Assembly: GCF_025673445.1 (NCBI RefSeq)
Contig: NZ_JAOVQN010000005.1
Coordinates: 1 to 64,000 of the forward strand
Direction of reading: 5' to 3'
Length of the DNA: 64,000 nt
Origin: Ruegeria_B marisflavi
Lineage (GTDB): Bacteria; Pseudomonadota; Alphaproteobacteria; Rhodobacterales; Rhodobacteraceae
Below are positions 16,611 to 25,613 of this stretch, piece after piece. Position 1 is the stretch's first letter; each line of letters begins with the position of its first letter. A model generated the notes under the pieces. It ran no database searches and was not told the DNA's origin. It saw nothing but the letters and a program-made list of their open reading frames with translations. The position numbers and the translations under genes were made by a program.

Positions 16611-19283
16611 TTATCCTCCCAGAACCTGTTCGGCGGCCTTGATCGCCGCATCCGCGTTGCCCGCGTCCTGACCGCCGCCCTGCGCCATGTCGGGGCGGCC
16701 ACCGCCACCCTTGCCGCCAAGCGCCGCAACCGCCGCCTTGACCAGATCCACAGCAGAAACACGGGCCGTCAGATCCTCGGTCACCCCAGCCGCAACAGCG
16801 GCCTTGCCCCCGGTATCAGCAATCAGCAGCACCGCGCCCGAGCCGATGCGGCTCTTGTGTTCGTCGATCAGCGCCGGCAGATCCTTGCCCGACACCCCCG
16901 ACAGCACCTGCGTCAGGAACGGCACACCGCCCACCTCGCGCGTCTCGGCGCCACCGGCCTGCCCGGCCCCTCCGGCCATGGCCAGATCCCGGCGCAGCTG
17001 CGCCACCTCGTTCTGCAAGGTCTTGCGCTCGTCCAACAGCGCCCGCACCCGCTCGGCCACCTCGGCCGGTTGCGCCTTGAGCATCGCGGTCACTTCGGAC
17101 AGACGCGACACCTCCTGCGACAGGTGCTCAAAGGCCGCCTGCCCGGTCAGCGCCTCGATCCGGCGCACCCCGGCGCTCGACGCGCTGTCGCCCAGGATCA
17201 CGAACATGCCGATATCGCCGGTCTGCGCCACATGGGTGCCGCCGCACAGCTCGATCGACCAGGTCTTGCCATCGGCACCCTTGCCGGTTTCGGCCCGGCC
17301 CATCGACACCACCCGCACCTCGTCGCCGTATTTCTCGCCAAAGAGCGCCTGCGCTCCGATGGCGCGGGCATCGTCGGGGGTCATGATCCGGGTCTCGACC
17401 TTGGAATTCTGCCGGATGAACCGGTTCACCTCGGCCCCGACCTGCGCTAGTTCCGCCTCGCTCAGCGCCTTGGCATGGCTGAAGTCGAAGCGCAGCCGGT
17501 CAGCCGCGTTCAGCGAGCCGCGCTGCGCCACATGATCGCCCAGGGCCTCGCGCAGCGCTTCATGCAGCAGGTGCGTGGCCGAGTGGTTGGCCCGGATGGC
17601 GCCGCGGCGGGCATGATCCACCTCCAGCTCGACCGCATCGCCCCTGGCCAGCGTGCCGCGCTCCATCGTCACCTTGTGGGCATAGACCTTGCCATCGGCG
17701 AATTTGCGCGTGTCCTCGACCAGGGCCACGTGATCGCGGTTCTCCAGCCGACGGATCACGCCGGTATCCCCCACCTGGCCGCCCGCCTCGCCATAGAACG
17801 GGGTCTGGTTGGTCACCACCCAGCCGCTGCCGCCCTCGGCGATCTTGTCCGCCCGGGCCCCATCAACCACCAGCGCCAGCACCTGGCCTTCGGCCTTTTC
17901 GGTGTCATAACCCAGGAAATCGGTGGCACCCGCAACATCCAGCACGTCGAACCACACGGCATTATCCGCCGCCTCGCCCGAGCCGGCCCAGGCGGCGCGC
18001 GCCTTTGCCTTCTGCTCGGCCATGGCCGTGTCGAACCCGTCGGTATCCACCTTGCGGCCCTTTTCGCGCAGCGCGTCCTGCGTCAGGTCCAGCGGAAAGC
18101 CATAGGTGTCATAAAGCTTGAACGCAGCCTCGCCCGGCAGCGGCGCGCCCTCGGGCAGCGCGCCCAACTCGTCATCGAGCAGCTTCAGACCGCGGTCCAG
18201 CGTCTGCTTGAACCGGGTTTCCTCCAGCAACAGCGTCTCTTCGATCAGCGCCTGCGCCCGGCCCAGCTCGGGATAGGCCGCGCCCATCTGGCCGACCAGC
18301 GTGCGCACCAGCCTGTGCATCACCGGATCCTTTGCGCCCAACAGGTGGGCGTGCCGCATCGCCCGCCGCATGATCCGGCGCAGCACATAACCGCGCCCGT
18401 CATTGCTGGGCATCACCCCGTCGGCAATCAGGAAAGAGGTCGAGCGCAGGTGATCCGCGATCACCCGGTGATGCACGTTCTGATCCCCATAGGGATCGAT
18501 GCTGGTGGCATCTGCCGAGGCCTCGATCAGCGCCTTGAACAGGTCGGTGTCATAATTGTCATGGCTACCCTGGAGCAGCGCGCCGATCCGTTCCAGCCCC
18601 ATGCCGGTGTCGATCGACTGCATGTCCAGATCGATCATCGAGCCGTCCTCGAACTTCTCGTTCTGCATGAAAACGATGTTCCAGATCTCGATGAACCGGT
18701 CGCCATCCTCTTCCGGGCTGCCCGGAGGGCCGCCCCAGATATGGTCGCCATGGTCATAGAAAATCTCGGTGCAGGGGCCGCAGGGGCCGGTCGGGCCCAT
18801 CTGCCAGAAATTGTCCGAGGTGGCGATGCGGATGATCCGGCTCTCGGGCACGCCCACCTTCTTCCAGATCTCGAAAGCCTCGTCATCGGTGTGATAGACG
18901 GTGGTGTAAAGCTTGTCCTTGGGGATGTCGAAATCGCGGGTAATCAGTTCCCAGGCAAATGGGATCGCCTCGAACTTGAAGTAGTCGCCAAAGGAGAAGT
19001 TGCCCAGCATCTCGAAAAACGTGTGATGCCGCGCGGTATAGCCCACATTGTCCAGGTCATTGTGCTTGCCGCCTGCCCGAACACATTTCTGCGCGGTGGT
19101 GGCGCGGACATAGTCGCGTTTGTCCACCCCGGTGAAGCAGTTCTTGAACTGCACCATGCCGGAATTGGTGAACATCAGCGTCGGGTCGTTGCGCGGCACC
19201 AATGGGCTGGAGGGGACGATCGTATGCCCCTGTTTTGCGAAATAGTTCAAAAAGGTCGATCGGATGTCGTTCAGGCTGGGCAT
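16611..19283 (-). CDS. alaS: Alanine-tRNA ligase
   Basis: Class II aminoacyl-tRNA synthetase of 890 residues, charging tRNA-Ala. The N-terminal catalytic domain starts MPSLNDIRSTFLNYF with MFTNSGMVQFK and the motif 2 region; the editing domain carries the zinc-binding HSATHLLH and CGGTHVAQTG; a C-Ala domain ends GGGGRPDMAQGGG. The start gives the normal family length; an upstream in-frame extension to 19514 crosses the recA terminator and is rejected. It is followed by the DUF1330 and DUF486 genes in one operon. Confidence 0.97.
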   Translation of the reverse strand: MPSLNDIRSTFLNYFAKQGHTIVPSSPLVPRNDPTLMFTNSGMVQFKNCFTGVDKRDYVRATTAQKCVRAGGKHNDLDNVGYTARHHTFFEMLGNFSFGDYFKFEAIPFAWELITRDFDIPKDKLYTTVYHTDDEAFEIWKKVGVPESRIIRIATSDNFWQMGPTGPCGPCTEIFYDHGDHIWGGPPGSPEEDGDRFIEIWNIVFMQNEKFEDGSMIDLDMQSIDTGMGLERIGALLQGSHDNYDTDLFKALIEASADATSIDPYGDQNVHHRVIADHLRSTSFLIADGVMPSNDGRGYVLRRIMRRAMRHAHLLGAKDPVMHRLVRTLVGQMGAAYPELGRAQALIEETLLLEETRFKQTLDRGLKLLDDELGALPEGAPLPGEAAFKLYDTYGFPLDLTQDALREKGRKVDTDGFDTAMAEQKAKARAAWAGSGEAADNAVWFDVLDVAGATDFLGYDTEKAEGQVLALVVDGARADKIAEGGSGWVVTNQTPFYGEAGGQVGDTGVIRRLENRDHVALVEDTRKFADGKVYAHKVTMERGTLARGDAVELEVDHARRGAIRANHSATHLLHEALREALGDHVAQRGSLNAADRLRFDFSHAKALSEAELAQVGAEVNRFIRQNSKVETRIMTPDDARAIGAQALFGEKYGDEVRVVSMGRAETGKGADGKTWSIELCGGTHVAQTGDIGMFVILGDSASSAGVRRIEALTGQAAFEHLSQEVSRLSEVTAMLKAQPAEVAERVRALLDERKTLQNEVAQLRRDLAMAGGAGQAGGAETREVGGVPFLTQVLSGVSGKDLPALIDEHKSRIGSGAVLLIADTGGKAAVAAGVTEDLTARVSAVDLVKAAVAALGGKGGGGRPDMAQGGGQDAGNADAAIKAAEQVLGG

Positions 19284-19366
19284 TCTGGCTCTCTCGGCGC
19301 GAAATCGGCAGGGTCTGCGCTGGTTTAGCGGCAGCCTGCCCCCCTGTCCACAGCCCCCTTCGTCGC

Positions 19367-19406
19367 AAAGAGAAAAGGCGGCCCCACTGGACCGCCCTCT
19401 CTTTTC
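19367..19406 (-). terminator. Intrinsic terminator of recA
   Basis: Downstream of recA on the minus strand AAAAGAGAGGGCGG pairs with CCGCCTTTTCTCTTT around a short loop, ending in a T-rich run. It separates recA from the alaS operon. Confidence 0.8.
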
Positions 19407-19431
19407 TTCGAAAGCATCAGCCTGGACAGCT

Positions 19432-20493
19432 TCAGGCCTCAAGGATATCGTCGTCGCTCGACCCCATGTCGAACTCCAACCCGTGCGAGGCACGGATCTT
19501 GTCTTCGATTTCAAGAGCTATCTTGCTGTTTTCCTTTAGAAAGGTCTTGGCATTCTCGCGTCCCTGGCCAATCCGTTCGTCGCCATACGAAAACCAGCTG
19601 CCCGATTTTTCGACAACGCCCGCCTTTACACCCAGATCCAGCAATTCGCCGGTCTTCGAGATACCCTCGCCATACATGATGTCGAATTCTACCTGCTTGA
19701 AGGGTGGCGCTACCTTGTTCTTGACCACCTTGACGCGGGTGGCGTTGCCCACAACCTCGTCGCGGTCCTTGATGGCACCGATGCGGCGGATATCCAGGCG
19801 GACCGAACTGTAGAATTTCAGCGCGTTGCCACCGGTGGTGGTTTCCGGGCTGCCGAACATCACTCCAATCTTCATCCGGATCTGGTTGATGAAGATCACC
19901 ATGCATTTCGACCGGCTGATCGAGCCCGTCAGCTTGCGCATCGCCTGGCTCATCAGGCGGGCCTGCACGCCGACGCTGGAATCGCCCATGTCGCCTTCAA
20001 GTTCAGATTTCGGGGTCAGCGCGGCGACCGAATCGACCACCACCATGTTAACCGCGCCCGAGCGCACCAGCGTGTCGGTGATCTCCAGCGCCTGTTCACC
20101 GGTGTCGGGCTGGCTGATCAACAGCTCGTTCAGATCAACACCCAGCTTGCGGGCATATTGCGGGTCGAGCGCATGTTCGGCATCGACAAAGGCACAGACA
20201 CCGCCGCGCTTCTGCTGCTCGGCGATGCAATGCAGGGTCAGCGTGGTCTTGCCCGAGCTTTCCGGTCCATAGATCTCGATAATCCGGCCCATCGGCAGGC
20301 CGCCGATCCCCAGCGCGATATCCAACCCCAGCGAGCCGGTCGAACTTGCTTCGATTTCCTGGATAGCGTTGTCGCCGCCCAGTTTCATGATCGAGCCTTT
20401 GCCGAACTGCCGTTCGATCTGGGCCAGTGCGCTGTCCAGCGCCTTTTGCTTGTCCGCGTTCTGTTTGCTGCTCATTGTCAGAAGATCCGCCAT
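19432..20493 (-). CDS. recA: Recombinase A
   Basis: A 353-residue RecA: Walker A GPESSGKTTLTLH, the SVAALTPKSELEGDMGD region with loop L1, and NQIRMKIGVMFGSPETTTGGNALKFY spanning L2. It drives homologous recombination and LexA cleavage. The start MADLLTMSSKQ is chosen because AGGA lies close upstream; the internal Met at residue 7 is an alternative. The acidic C-terminal tail (MGSSDDDILEA) is typical. Monocistronic, with a SOS box upstream and a terminator downstream. Confidence 0.98.
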   Translation of the reverse strand: MADLLTMSSKQNADKQKALDSALAQIERQFGKGSIMKLGGDNAIQEIEASSTGSLGLDIALGIGGLPMGRIIEIYGPESSGKTTLTLHCIAEQQKRGGVCAFVDAEHALDPQYARKLGVDLNELLISQPDTGEQALEITDTLVRSGAVNMVVVDSVAALTPKSELEGDMGDSSVGVQARLMSQAMRKLTGSISRSKCMVIFINQIRMKIGVMFGSPETTTGGNALKFYSSVRLDIRRIGAIKDRDEVVGNATRVKVVKNKVAPPFKQVEFDIMYGEGISKTGELLDLGVKAGVVEKSGSWFSYGDERIGQGRENAKTFLKENSKIALEIEDKIRASHGLEFDMGSSDDDILEA

Positions 20494-20547
20494 TATCCTG
20501 TCCCCTTCCTTGTGTCACACGCCGTCCCGGGCGGCAATCGCTGCTTT

Positions 20548-20562
20548 GTTCACCCCTTGTTC
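20548..20562. promoter_or_regulatory. SOS (LexA) box upstream of recA
   Basis: GTTC-ACCCCTT-GTTC is an exact GTTC-N7-GTTC direct repeat, the LexA-binding form characterised in Rhodobacter and other alphaproteobacteria. It lies 55 bases upstream of the recA start, a suitable position for repression. Confidence 0.8.
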
Positions 20563-20685
20563 CTTATGAGATCAAATAGAGAACATTTCAAACAAAATCT
20601 TTCCTATCCGAGCTTTTTCCATTTGTGTTAAAGAGTGGTTTATGTCTGAAGAATTTCCTGCCGGACAGGAGATATTGGGTGTTAA

Positions 20686-21279
20686 ATGCTTGTTTTCTTT
20701 AAGGAACGTCTGGTTCTTCTTTCGGTCCCCAAGACCGGCACCACAGCGTTCCAATCGGCACTGCGGACACGGGCTGACATTGTGGTGTCCGACCCGCCCG
20801 AGCTGAAACATGCGCCGATCTACCGCTATGACCGGTTCTTTCGCCCGATCTTCTCCAAGATGTTCGGCGTCGAAATGGAGATCATGGCAGTTGTGCGTGA
20901 ACCTATTGACTGGCTCGGTAGCTGGTATCGCTACCGGCGGCGCCCCTTCATGGTAGGCAAGCCGAACTCGACCCATGATATTCCCTTCGACGACTTCGTG
21001 ACAGCATATATGCAGGGCAAGCGCCCGACGTTTGCCAATGTCGGCAGCCAGTTGCGCTTTCTCACCCCTCGCCCGGGTGGATGTAGCGCGACGCATCTGT
21101 TCAAATACGAGAATCAATCCGGCATCATCGCGTTTCTCGAAACCCGCCTCTCCACCGCGATTACCCTGCCGCGTGAAAATGTTTCTCCGGCGATCGAACT
21201 GGTGCTGGACCCCGGAATTGCCGAGCGCTTCCGCCGGAAATTCGCCGAAGAGTTCGAACTGCACGCGCGCGCGTTTTGA
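20686..21279 (+). CDS. Sulfotransferase-like protein
   Basis: A 197-residue protein with the PAPS-binding 5' phosphosulfate loop SVPKTGTTAFQSAL at residues 13-26 and a 3'-phosphate region VVREPIDWLGSWYRYR. These define the sulfotransferase family, which moves sulfate from PAPS to sugars or small molecules. It is shorter than most family members (about 250-300 aa), so some C-terminal structure is missing or minimal. It stands alone between recA and cckA, and the acceptor is unknown. Confidence 0.7.
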   Translation: MLVFFKERLVLLSVPKTGTTAFQSALRTRADIVVSDPPELKHAPIYRYDRFFRPIFSKMFGVEMEIMAVVREPIDWLGSWYRYRRRPFMVGKPNSTHDIPFDDFVTAYMQGKRPTFANVGSQLRFLTPRPGGCSATHLFKYENQSGIIAFLETRLSTAITLPRENVSPAIELVLDPGIAERFRRKFAEEFELHARAF

Positions 21280-21285
21280 AAGATT

Positions 21286-23592
21286 TCAGTGCAATTGCTG
21301 CTGCACCGTTTCGGTGAGTTGGTTCAACGAGAACGGCTTGGGCAGGAACACCGAATTCGGGATGTCCGCGTCGGAATCGCCAAAGGCGCCTTCGGAGTAT
21401 CCAGAGACAAAGACCACCCGAACCTGTGGCCGCTCGGCCAGAGCCTGGCGCACCCAGGTCGGACCATCGAGGCCCGGCATCACCACATCGGTCACAAAGA
21501 CATCCACGGTCAGGTCGGGATCCTCTAGCAAACGTAGCGCATCCTCGGCCGATTCCGCTTCCAGCACCGTGTAACCCCGCAATCTCAGCGCGCGCGAGGC
21601 AAAAGCACGCACCGGCGCCTCATCCTCGACCAGCAGCACGACGCCACCATGGTGACGGTTGGCGGATTTATCTTTAATCACGATCTCCTGCACGGGCGGC
21701 TGCTGACGCGCCTGAAAAGCGGGAAAATACAGGGTGAACTCAGTGCCCTTGCCCAACACGCTGTCGACAAAGATGTAGCCGCCGGTCTGCTTCACGATGC
21801 CATAGACGGTGGACAATCCCAGGCCGGTTCCCTCGCCGGTGCGCTTGGTTGTGTAAAAGGGCTCAAAGATCTTTTGCAGCTTGTTGGGTTCGATCCCGAT
21901 GCCCTCGTCACGCACCTTGACGCTCACATACTCGCCGCTCGGCAAGGTCGCCCGGTCCCGCTCCAGCGGTTCATTGAGAGTAATCACCTCTGTCTCGATC
22001 CGGATTTCGCCGCCCTTCGGCATGGCGTCGCGGGCGTTTACGACAAGGTTCATCAGAACCTGCTCCAGCTGACGCTTGTCGGCCCGTACGGATTTCAGCG
22101 CCGGGTCGTGGCTGAGGGTCAGGGTGACCTTTTCGCCCACCAGCCGGTTCAACAGGTGAATTAGGTCCGCCAAGGTGTCGCGCAAGTCCAACACCTCTGG
22201 CCGTAGCGTCTGTTTGCGAGAAAAGGCCAGCAACTGGCTGACCAGCGCCGCCGCGCGGTTGGCGTTCTGGTTGATTTGGACCAGATCGCCGTAATCCGGG
22301 TCTCCATGATCATGCCGCAGCAGCAGCAGGTCGCAATGGCCGGAAATGGCGGTCAGAAGATTGTTAAAATCATGCGCAACGCCGCCAGCAAGCTGTCCCA
22401 CGGCCTGCATCTTCTGGCTCTGCACGAACTGCGCCTCCAGCGTCTTCAGCTCGGTGGCATCGTTCAACACCGCAATCAGCCCCTTTTCACCATGGTTGGT
22501 AATCGGGCTCAGGGTCACCTGGACAAACACCTCGCGATCCCGGCTCGACAGCCGCAGAAACTCGGACCGCGGCGCCGCGGTTTCGTCCAGGGCCTGGCTC
22601 AGCCAGTCCGGGATCGGACGGCCAAGACCCTGCATCAACTGCTCCAGCGATGTGTCCGGCTCAACCGGCCCGCCAATCAGATCCTGCGCCATCCGGTTCG
22701 TGTCCAGAATCCGTCCGGTTGGGGAAAGCCGCATCATCGCCACGGGCAGCGTCGCGAAATCCGGACTGTGCACCTTTTCGATCTCCCCCTTGACCGGGAT
22801 CAGGAACAGCTCTTGCCGGCCGGGGCCGCTGGCAAGTTCCACGACGATGGCGGGCGCGGCGCCATCGGCAACCGTGACATGGTTTATCTCGTCGACCCGG
22901 TAGGGCATCTGCACAAACAGCCGGTCGAGCGATTTGACCCGCGACCCGATAAAACTCCGCGCCGCCTCGTTCATGAACAAGATCGCGCCGCCCCGTCCGA
23001 TCGTCAGCATCGGCAAGGGCAAAGCGTCGGCGCGGCTGTCGGCGGCAGACTGGTCAGAAATATCCTCGACCCGCCATAGAAAGGCATCACTGCCAAGCGT
23101 ATGGACAGACAGGCGGATATGGCCGCGCCGGGTCACGATATCCTCGCGCGCATTTCCCTCCAGCCGCGAGCGCACCTGCAACCGGTAGAGGACCGCCGAT
23201 GGATTGCCAAAGATCGCCCTCAGCGTTGCCGCCAGCGTCTGGTCCTGTGTCCCCGAAAACCGCTCGGATGCGGCCAGGTTGCGCGCCTGGATCAACCCGT
23301 CGTCATCGGTGACGAAACTTGGCGTCGCATCCTTTTCGATAAAGCCCGAGAGAAGATCCCGCACCTGCCCTTTCACCCCGCGCTGTCCGCGCAGCCGCAG
23401 CGCCAGCCAAGCGGTTACCAGGATCGAGGATGCCCCCGCCGCGATCAAAGCCTTGCGGGCGAAATCAGGCATTTCCCAGAACCAGGCCAGGCCCAACGCC
23501 GTCACAGCCAGAATGAACAGCACCGCAATCCGCGCGCCGGCGCCGCGCTGACCATTTGGTGTCGACAGGATCGAGGCGGTAAGATCGGTCAA
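21286..23592 (-). CDS. cckA: Hybrid sensor histidine kinase CckA
   Basis: A 768-residue protein with two N-terminal membrane helices (about 22-65), PAS-like sensory regions, a HisKA domain with the phosphohistidine in LAGGVAHDFNNLLTAISGH, a HATPase domain (NLVVNARDAMP, GEGTGLGLSTVYGIV) and a C-terminal receiver with phospho-Asp in VFVTDVVMPGLDG. This order and the ending VFLPKPFSLNQL are diagnostic of CckA, which via ChpT controls CtrA: cell cycle in Caulobacter; motility and gene transfer agents in Rhodobacterales. A CtrA-type site lies 49 bp upstream. Confidence 0.95.
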   Translation of the reverse strand: MTDLTASILSTPNGQRGAGARIAVLFILAVTALGLAWFWEMPDFARKALIAAGASSILVTAWLALRLRGQRGVKGQVRDLLSGFIEKDATPSFVTDDDGLIQARNLAASERFSGTQDQTLAATLRAIFGNPSAVLYRLQVRSRLEGNAREDIVTRRGHIRLSVHTLGSDAFLWRVEDISDQSAADSRADALPLPMLTIGRGGAILFMNEAARSFIGSRVKSLDRLFVQMPYRVDEINHVTVADGAAPAIVVELASGPGRQELFLIPVKGEIEKVHSPDFATLPVAMMRLSPTGRILDTNRMAQDLIGGPVEPDTSLEQLMQGLGRPIPDWLSQALDETAAPRSEFLRLSSRDREVFVQVTLSPITNHGEKGLIAVLNDATELKTLEAQFVQSQKMQAVGQLAGGVAHDFNNLLTAISGHCDLLLLRHDHGDPDYGDLVQINQNANRAAALVSQLLAFSRKQTLRPEVLDLRDTLADLIHLLNRLVGEKVTLTLSHDPALKSVRADKRQLEQVLMNLVVNARDAMPKGGEIRIETEVITLNEPLERDRATLPSGEYVSVKVRDEGIGIEPNKLQKIFEPFYTTKRTGEGTGLGLSTVYGIVKQTGGYIFVDSVLGKGTEFTLYFPAFQARQQPPVQEIVIKDKSANRHHGGVVLLVEDEAPVRAFASRALRLRGYTVLEAESAEDALRLLEDPDLTVDVFVTDVVMPGLDGPTWVRQALAERPQVRVVFVSGYSEGAFGDSDADIPNSVFLPKPFSLNQLTETVQQQLH

Positions 23593-23640
23593 ATTCCGGC
23601 TCCGTCGTCTGAATCACTCGTGTTTGTCGCGCACCCAAGG

Positions 23641-23655
23641 TTAAGCCCGCTTTAA
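23641..23655. promoter_or_regulatory. CtrA-type box upstream of cckA
   Basis: TTAA-GCCCGCT-TTAA, followed by C, matches the full CtrA consensus TTAA-N7-TTAAC. It lies 49 bases upstream of the cckA start in the 105-base gap before the rsmB-like stop. CckA feeds phosphate to CtrA, so the site suggests feedback. Inference from motif only. Confidence 0.55.
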
Positions 23656-23697
23656 CGCGCGCTTATTTTGTGCCGGATACTCTCCCTTAAGTTGATA

Positions 23698-24873
23698 TTA
23701 CTTGACGCCCACTCGCGTCAATACCGCTAGAAAGAATCCATCGGTTCCATCCAGAACGGTCCAATGCGCCTCTTCGCTCAAACGCCAATCCGGATGCGCC
23801 GCCAGGAAATCGGCAACAACGTCACCGTTTTCGTCATGCAACATCGAACAGGTGGCATAGGCCAGCACCCCATCCGCCGCGACCAACTCCGCCGCGCGCT
23901 GCAAAATCGCCTGCTGGAGGTGCCCAAGTTCCGCCAGCCGCTCTGGCGTCAGGGCCCATTTGCCATCGGGCGCACGCCGCCACGAGCCACTGCCCGAACA
24001 GGGCACATCGGTCAGCACCAGATCAAAGGGCGCCTCCCGGTCCAGGCCCTCGGTCGCAAGCAGCCGCACCTTGGCACCGGCACGCGCCGCACGTTCCGGC
24101 AGGTCGCGCATGCGTTGCGGGGCGGCGTCATGGGCCAGAACCTCGCCCTCTGTGCGTGCGGCCAGCGCCAGGGTCTTGCCGCCCCCGCCCGCGCAATAGT
24201 CCAGAGCCCGCGCGCCCGGTTGCAGAGGCAGCCGCGCCACGATCGCCTGACTGGCGGCATCCTGCAACTCGACCAAGCCATCCAGATAGGCCTGCGACCG
24301 GGCCACCTGGCGCGCTCCCTCCGTCACCTCAAGCGCGGTTTCGCAAGCCGGATGGGTCACTGCCTTGATCCCGCCGGCGGCGAGGGCGGCAATCGCCCCG
24401 GCCCGGTCCGTGCGCAACAGGTTGGCCCGCAGATGCAGCGGTGCGCGGGTCTGCATGATCCGCCCCGCCTCTTCGGCGCGGGCACCCAGAGCGGCCTGAA
24501 ACCGGGGCCAGAGCCAGTCGGGAATATCCGCCGCCTCGGCCCCCGGGGCAGGATCGCGCGCCTTGGCGCGCTCCGCCTCTGTCACCGGCTCCGGCGCATG
24601 CCCCACGCCCGAGAACAAGCCATCCACATCACCGCCCTGCGCGCGCACCAGCCCGATCATCAGCCCGCGCCCGGTCGCAGCCCCCCCAAGCGCGGCCAGC
24701 GACCGCCGCCCGCGCAGCGCGTCGAACACATGGTCGCGGATCGCGGCGCGATCCTTGGACCCGGCAAACCGTGAACGCCGCGCCCAGGTGGTCAGCGCCT
24801 GTTCGGCGGGCCTGCCCTCCAGGATCTCGTCCAGGATCTCGATGGCGGCCTGCACCCGCGCCCCCGGCGTCAT
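23698..24873 (-). CDS. RsmB/NOP2/Sun-family RNA (cytosine-C5) methyltransferase
   Basis: A 391-residue SAM-dependent RNA methyltransferase. Motif I is ALDYCAGGGGKTLALAA; the catalytic pair of cysteines is C292 in TDVPCSGSGSW and C342 in YATCSML, as needed for m5C formation. An N-terminal NusB-like helical region precedes the catalytic domain. The rRNA or tRNA target cannot be fixed from sequence. The start at 24873 overlaps the upstream SDR stop by 4 bases; longer frames are low-complexity shadow. Last gene of the guaB operon. Confidence 0.88.
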   Translation of the reverse strand: MTPGARVQAAIEILDEILEGRPAEQALTTWARRSRFAGSKDRAAIRDHVFDALRGRRSLAALGGAATGRGLMIGLVRAQGGDVDGLFSGVGHAPEPVTEAERAKARDPAPGAEAADIPDWLWPRFQAALGARAEEAGRIMQTRAPLHLRANLLRTDRAGAIAALAAGGIKAVTHPACETALEVTEGARQVARSQAYLDGLVELQDAASQAIVARLPLQPGARALDYCAGGGGKTLALAARTEGEVLAHDAAPQRMRDLPERAARAGAKVRLLATEGLDREAPFDLVLTDVPCSGSGSWRRAPDGKWALTPERLAELGHLQQAILQRAAELVAADGVLAYATCSMLHDENGDVVADFLAAHPDWRLSEEAHWTVLDGTDGFFLAVLTRVGVK

Positions 24874-25613
24874 GCCTTGCGCTCCTGAAGGATATTGCCG
24901 CCGTCGACCACAATGACCGCGCCATTGACATAAGACGCGGCCTCCGAGGCCAGAAACGCGGCCACTGCCGCCACCTCCTCGGGGGTTCCGGCCCGCCCCG
25001 GCGGCGTTGCCCGGGCGGCGACCAGCTCCTCGGCGGTCGAGGCGCCCGTGGCGATCCAGCCGGGCGCCACCGCGTTCACCGTCACGCCATGCGCGGCCTG
25101 TTCCAGCGCCAGCGCATGGGTCAGGCCGACCATCGCCGCCTTGGCGGCGGAATAGGCCGCTTCGCCCGGGTTCGACACCATCGGGCCGGTGACCGAGGCC
25201 ATCATCACCACCCGCCCCCAACCGGCCCGGACCATGTCGGGCAGAAATGCGCGCGTCGTCAGCACCGTGGTTCGCAGGCTGGCGTCCATCGCATGATCCC
25301 ACTCTTCAATGGCCATCTCCAGAAACCCGGCTTGCAAAGCCGGTGCGCCGACCGAGCCCATCCCGGCATTGTTCACCAGAATATCGACCGCGCCGACCGC
25401 CGCGCGCAGCCGCGCCACCTGATCGACCTCAGTCAGATCGGCGACATGCGCCGACACGTCCAGCCCCTCCGCCCGCAGCGCGGCGGCCCGCTCGTGAATA
25501 CGGTCTGTGGTCGCACAGATGGCCACCCGGCATCCGGCCCGGCAAAGCGCACGCGCGCAAGCGAATCCGATGCCATCAGCGGCCCCGGCCCCGGTGACCA
25601 GCGCCCGTTTCAT
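24870..25613 (-). CDS. Short-chain dehydrogenase/reductase
   Basis: A 247-residue Rossmann-fold oxidoreductase with VTGAGAADGIGFA (nucleotide binding), LVNNAGMG, a catalytic serine in MMASVTG and YSAAKAAM for the Tyr/Lys pair, and the C-terminal GAVIVVDGGN. The glycine motif has an extra Ala-Asp relative to TGxxxGIG. Resembles 3-oxoacyl-ACP reductase-like SDRs; substrate unknown. Overlaps both neighbours by 4 bases. Confidence 0.88.
   Translation of the reverse strand: MKRALVTGAGAADGIGFACARALCRAGCRVAICATTDRIHERAAALRAEGLDVSAHVADLTEVDQVARLRAAVGAVDILVNNAGMGSVGAPALQAGFLEMAIEEWDHAMDASLRTTVLTTRAFLPDMVRAGWGRVVMMASVTGPMVSNPGEAAYSAAKAAMVGLTHALALEQAAHGVTVNAVAPGWIATGASTAEELVAARATPPGRAGTPEEVAAVAAFLASEAASYVNGAVIVVDGGNILQERKA

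Noticed and set aside
17475..19328. A 617-codon frame antisense to alaS
   Set aside because: Same effect; sequence is low-information and mirrors alaS codons. AlaS motifs on the other strand are complete.
19284..19514. A 77-residue N-terminal extension of alaS
   Set aside because: The extension passes through the recA terminator and the end of recA and lacks AlaS similarity; MPSLNDIRSTF is the family start.
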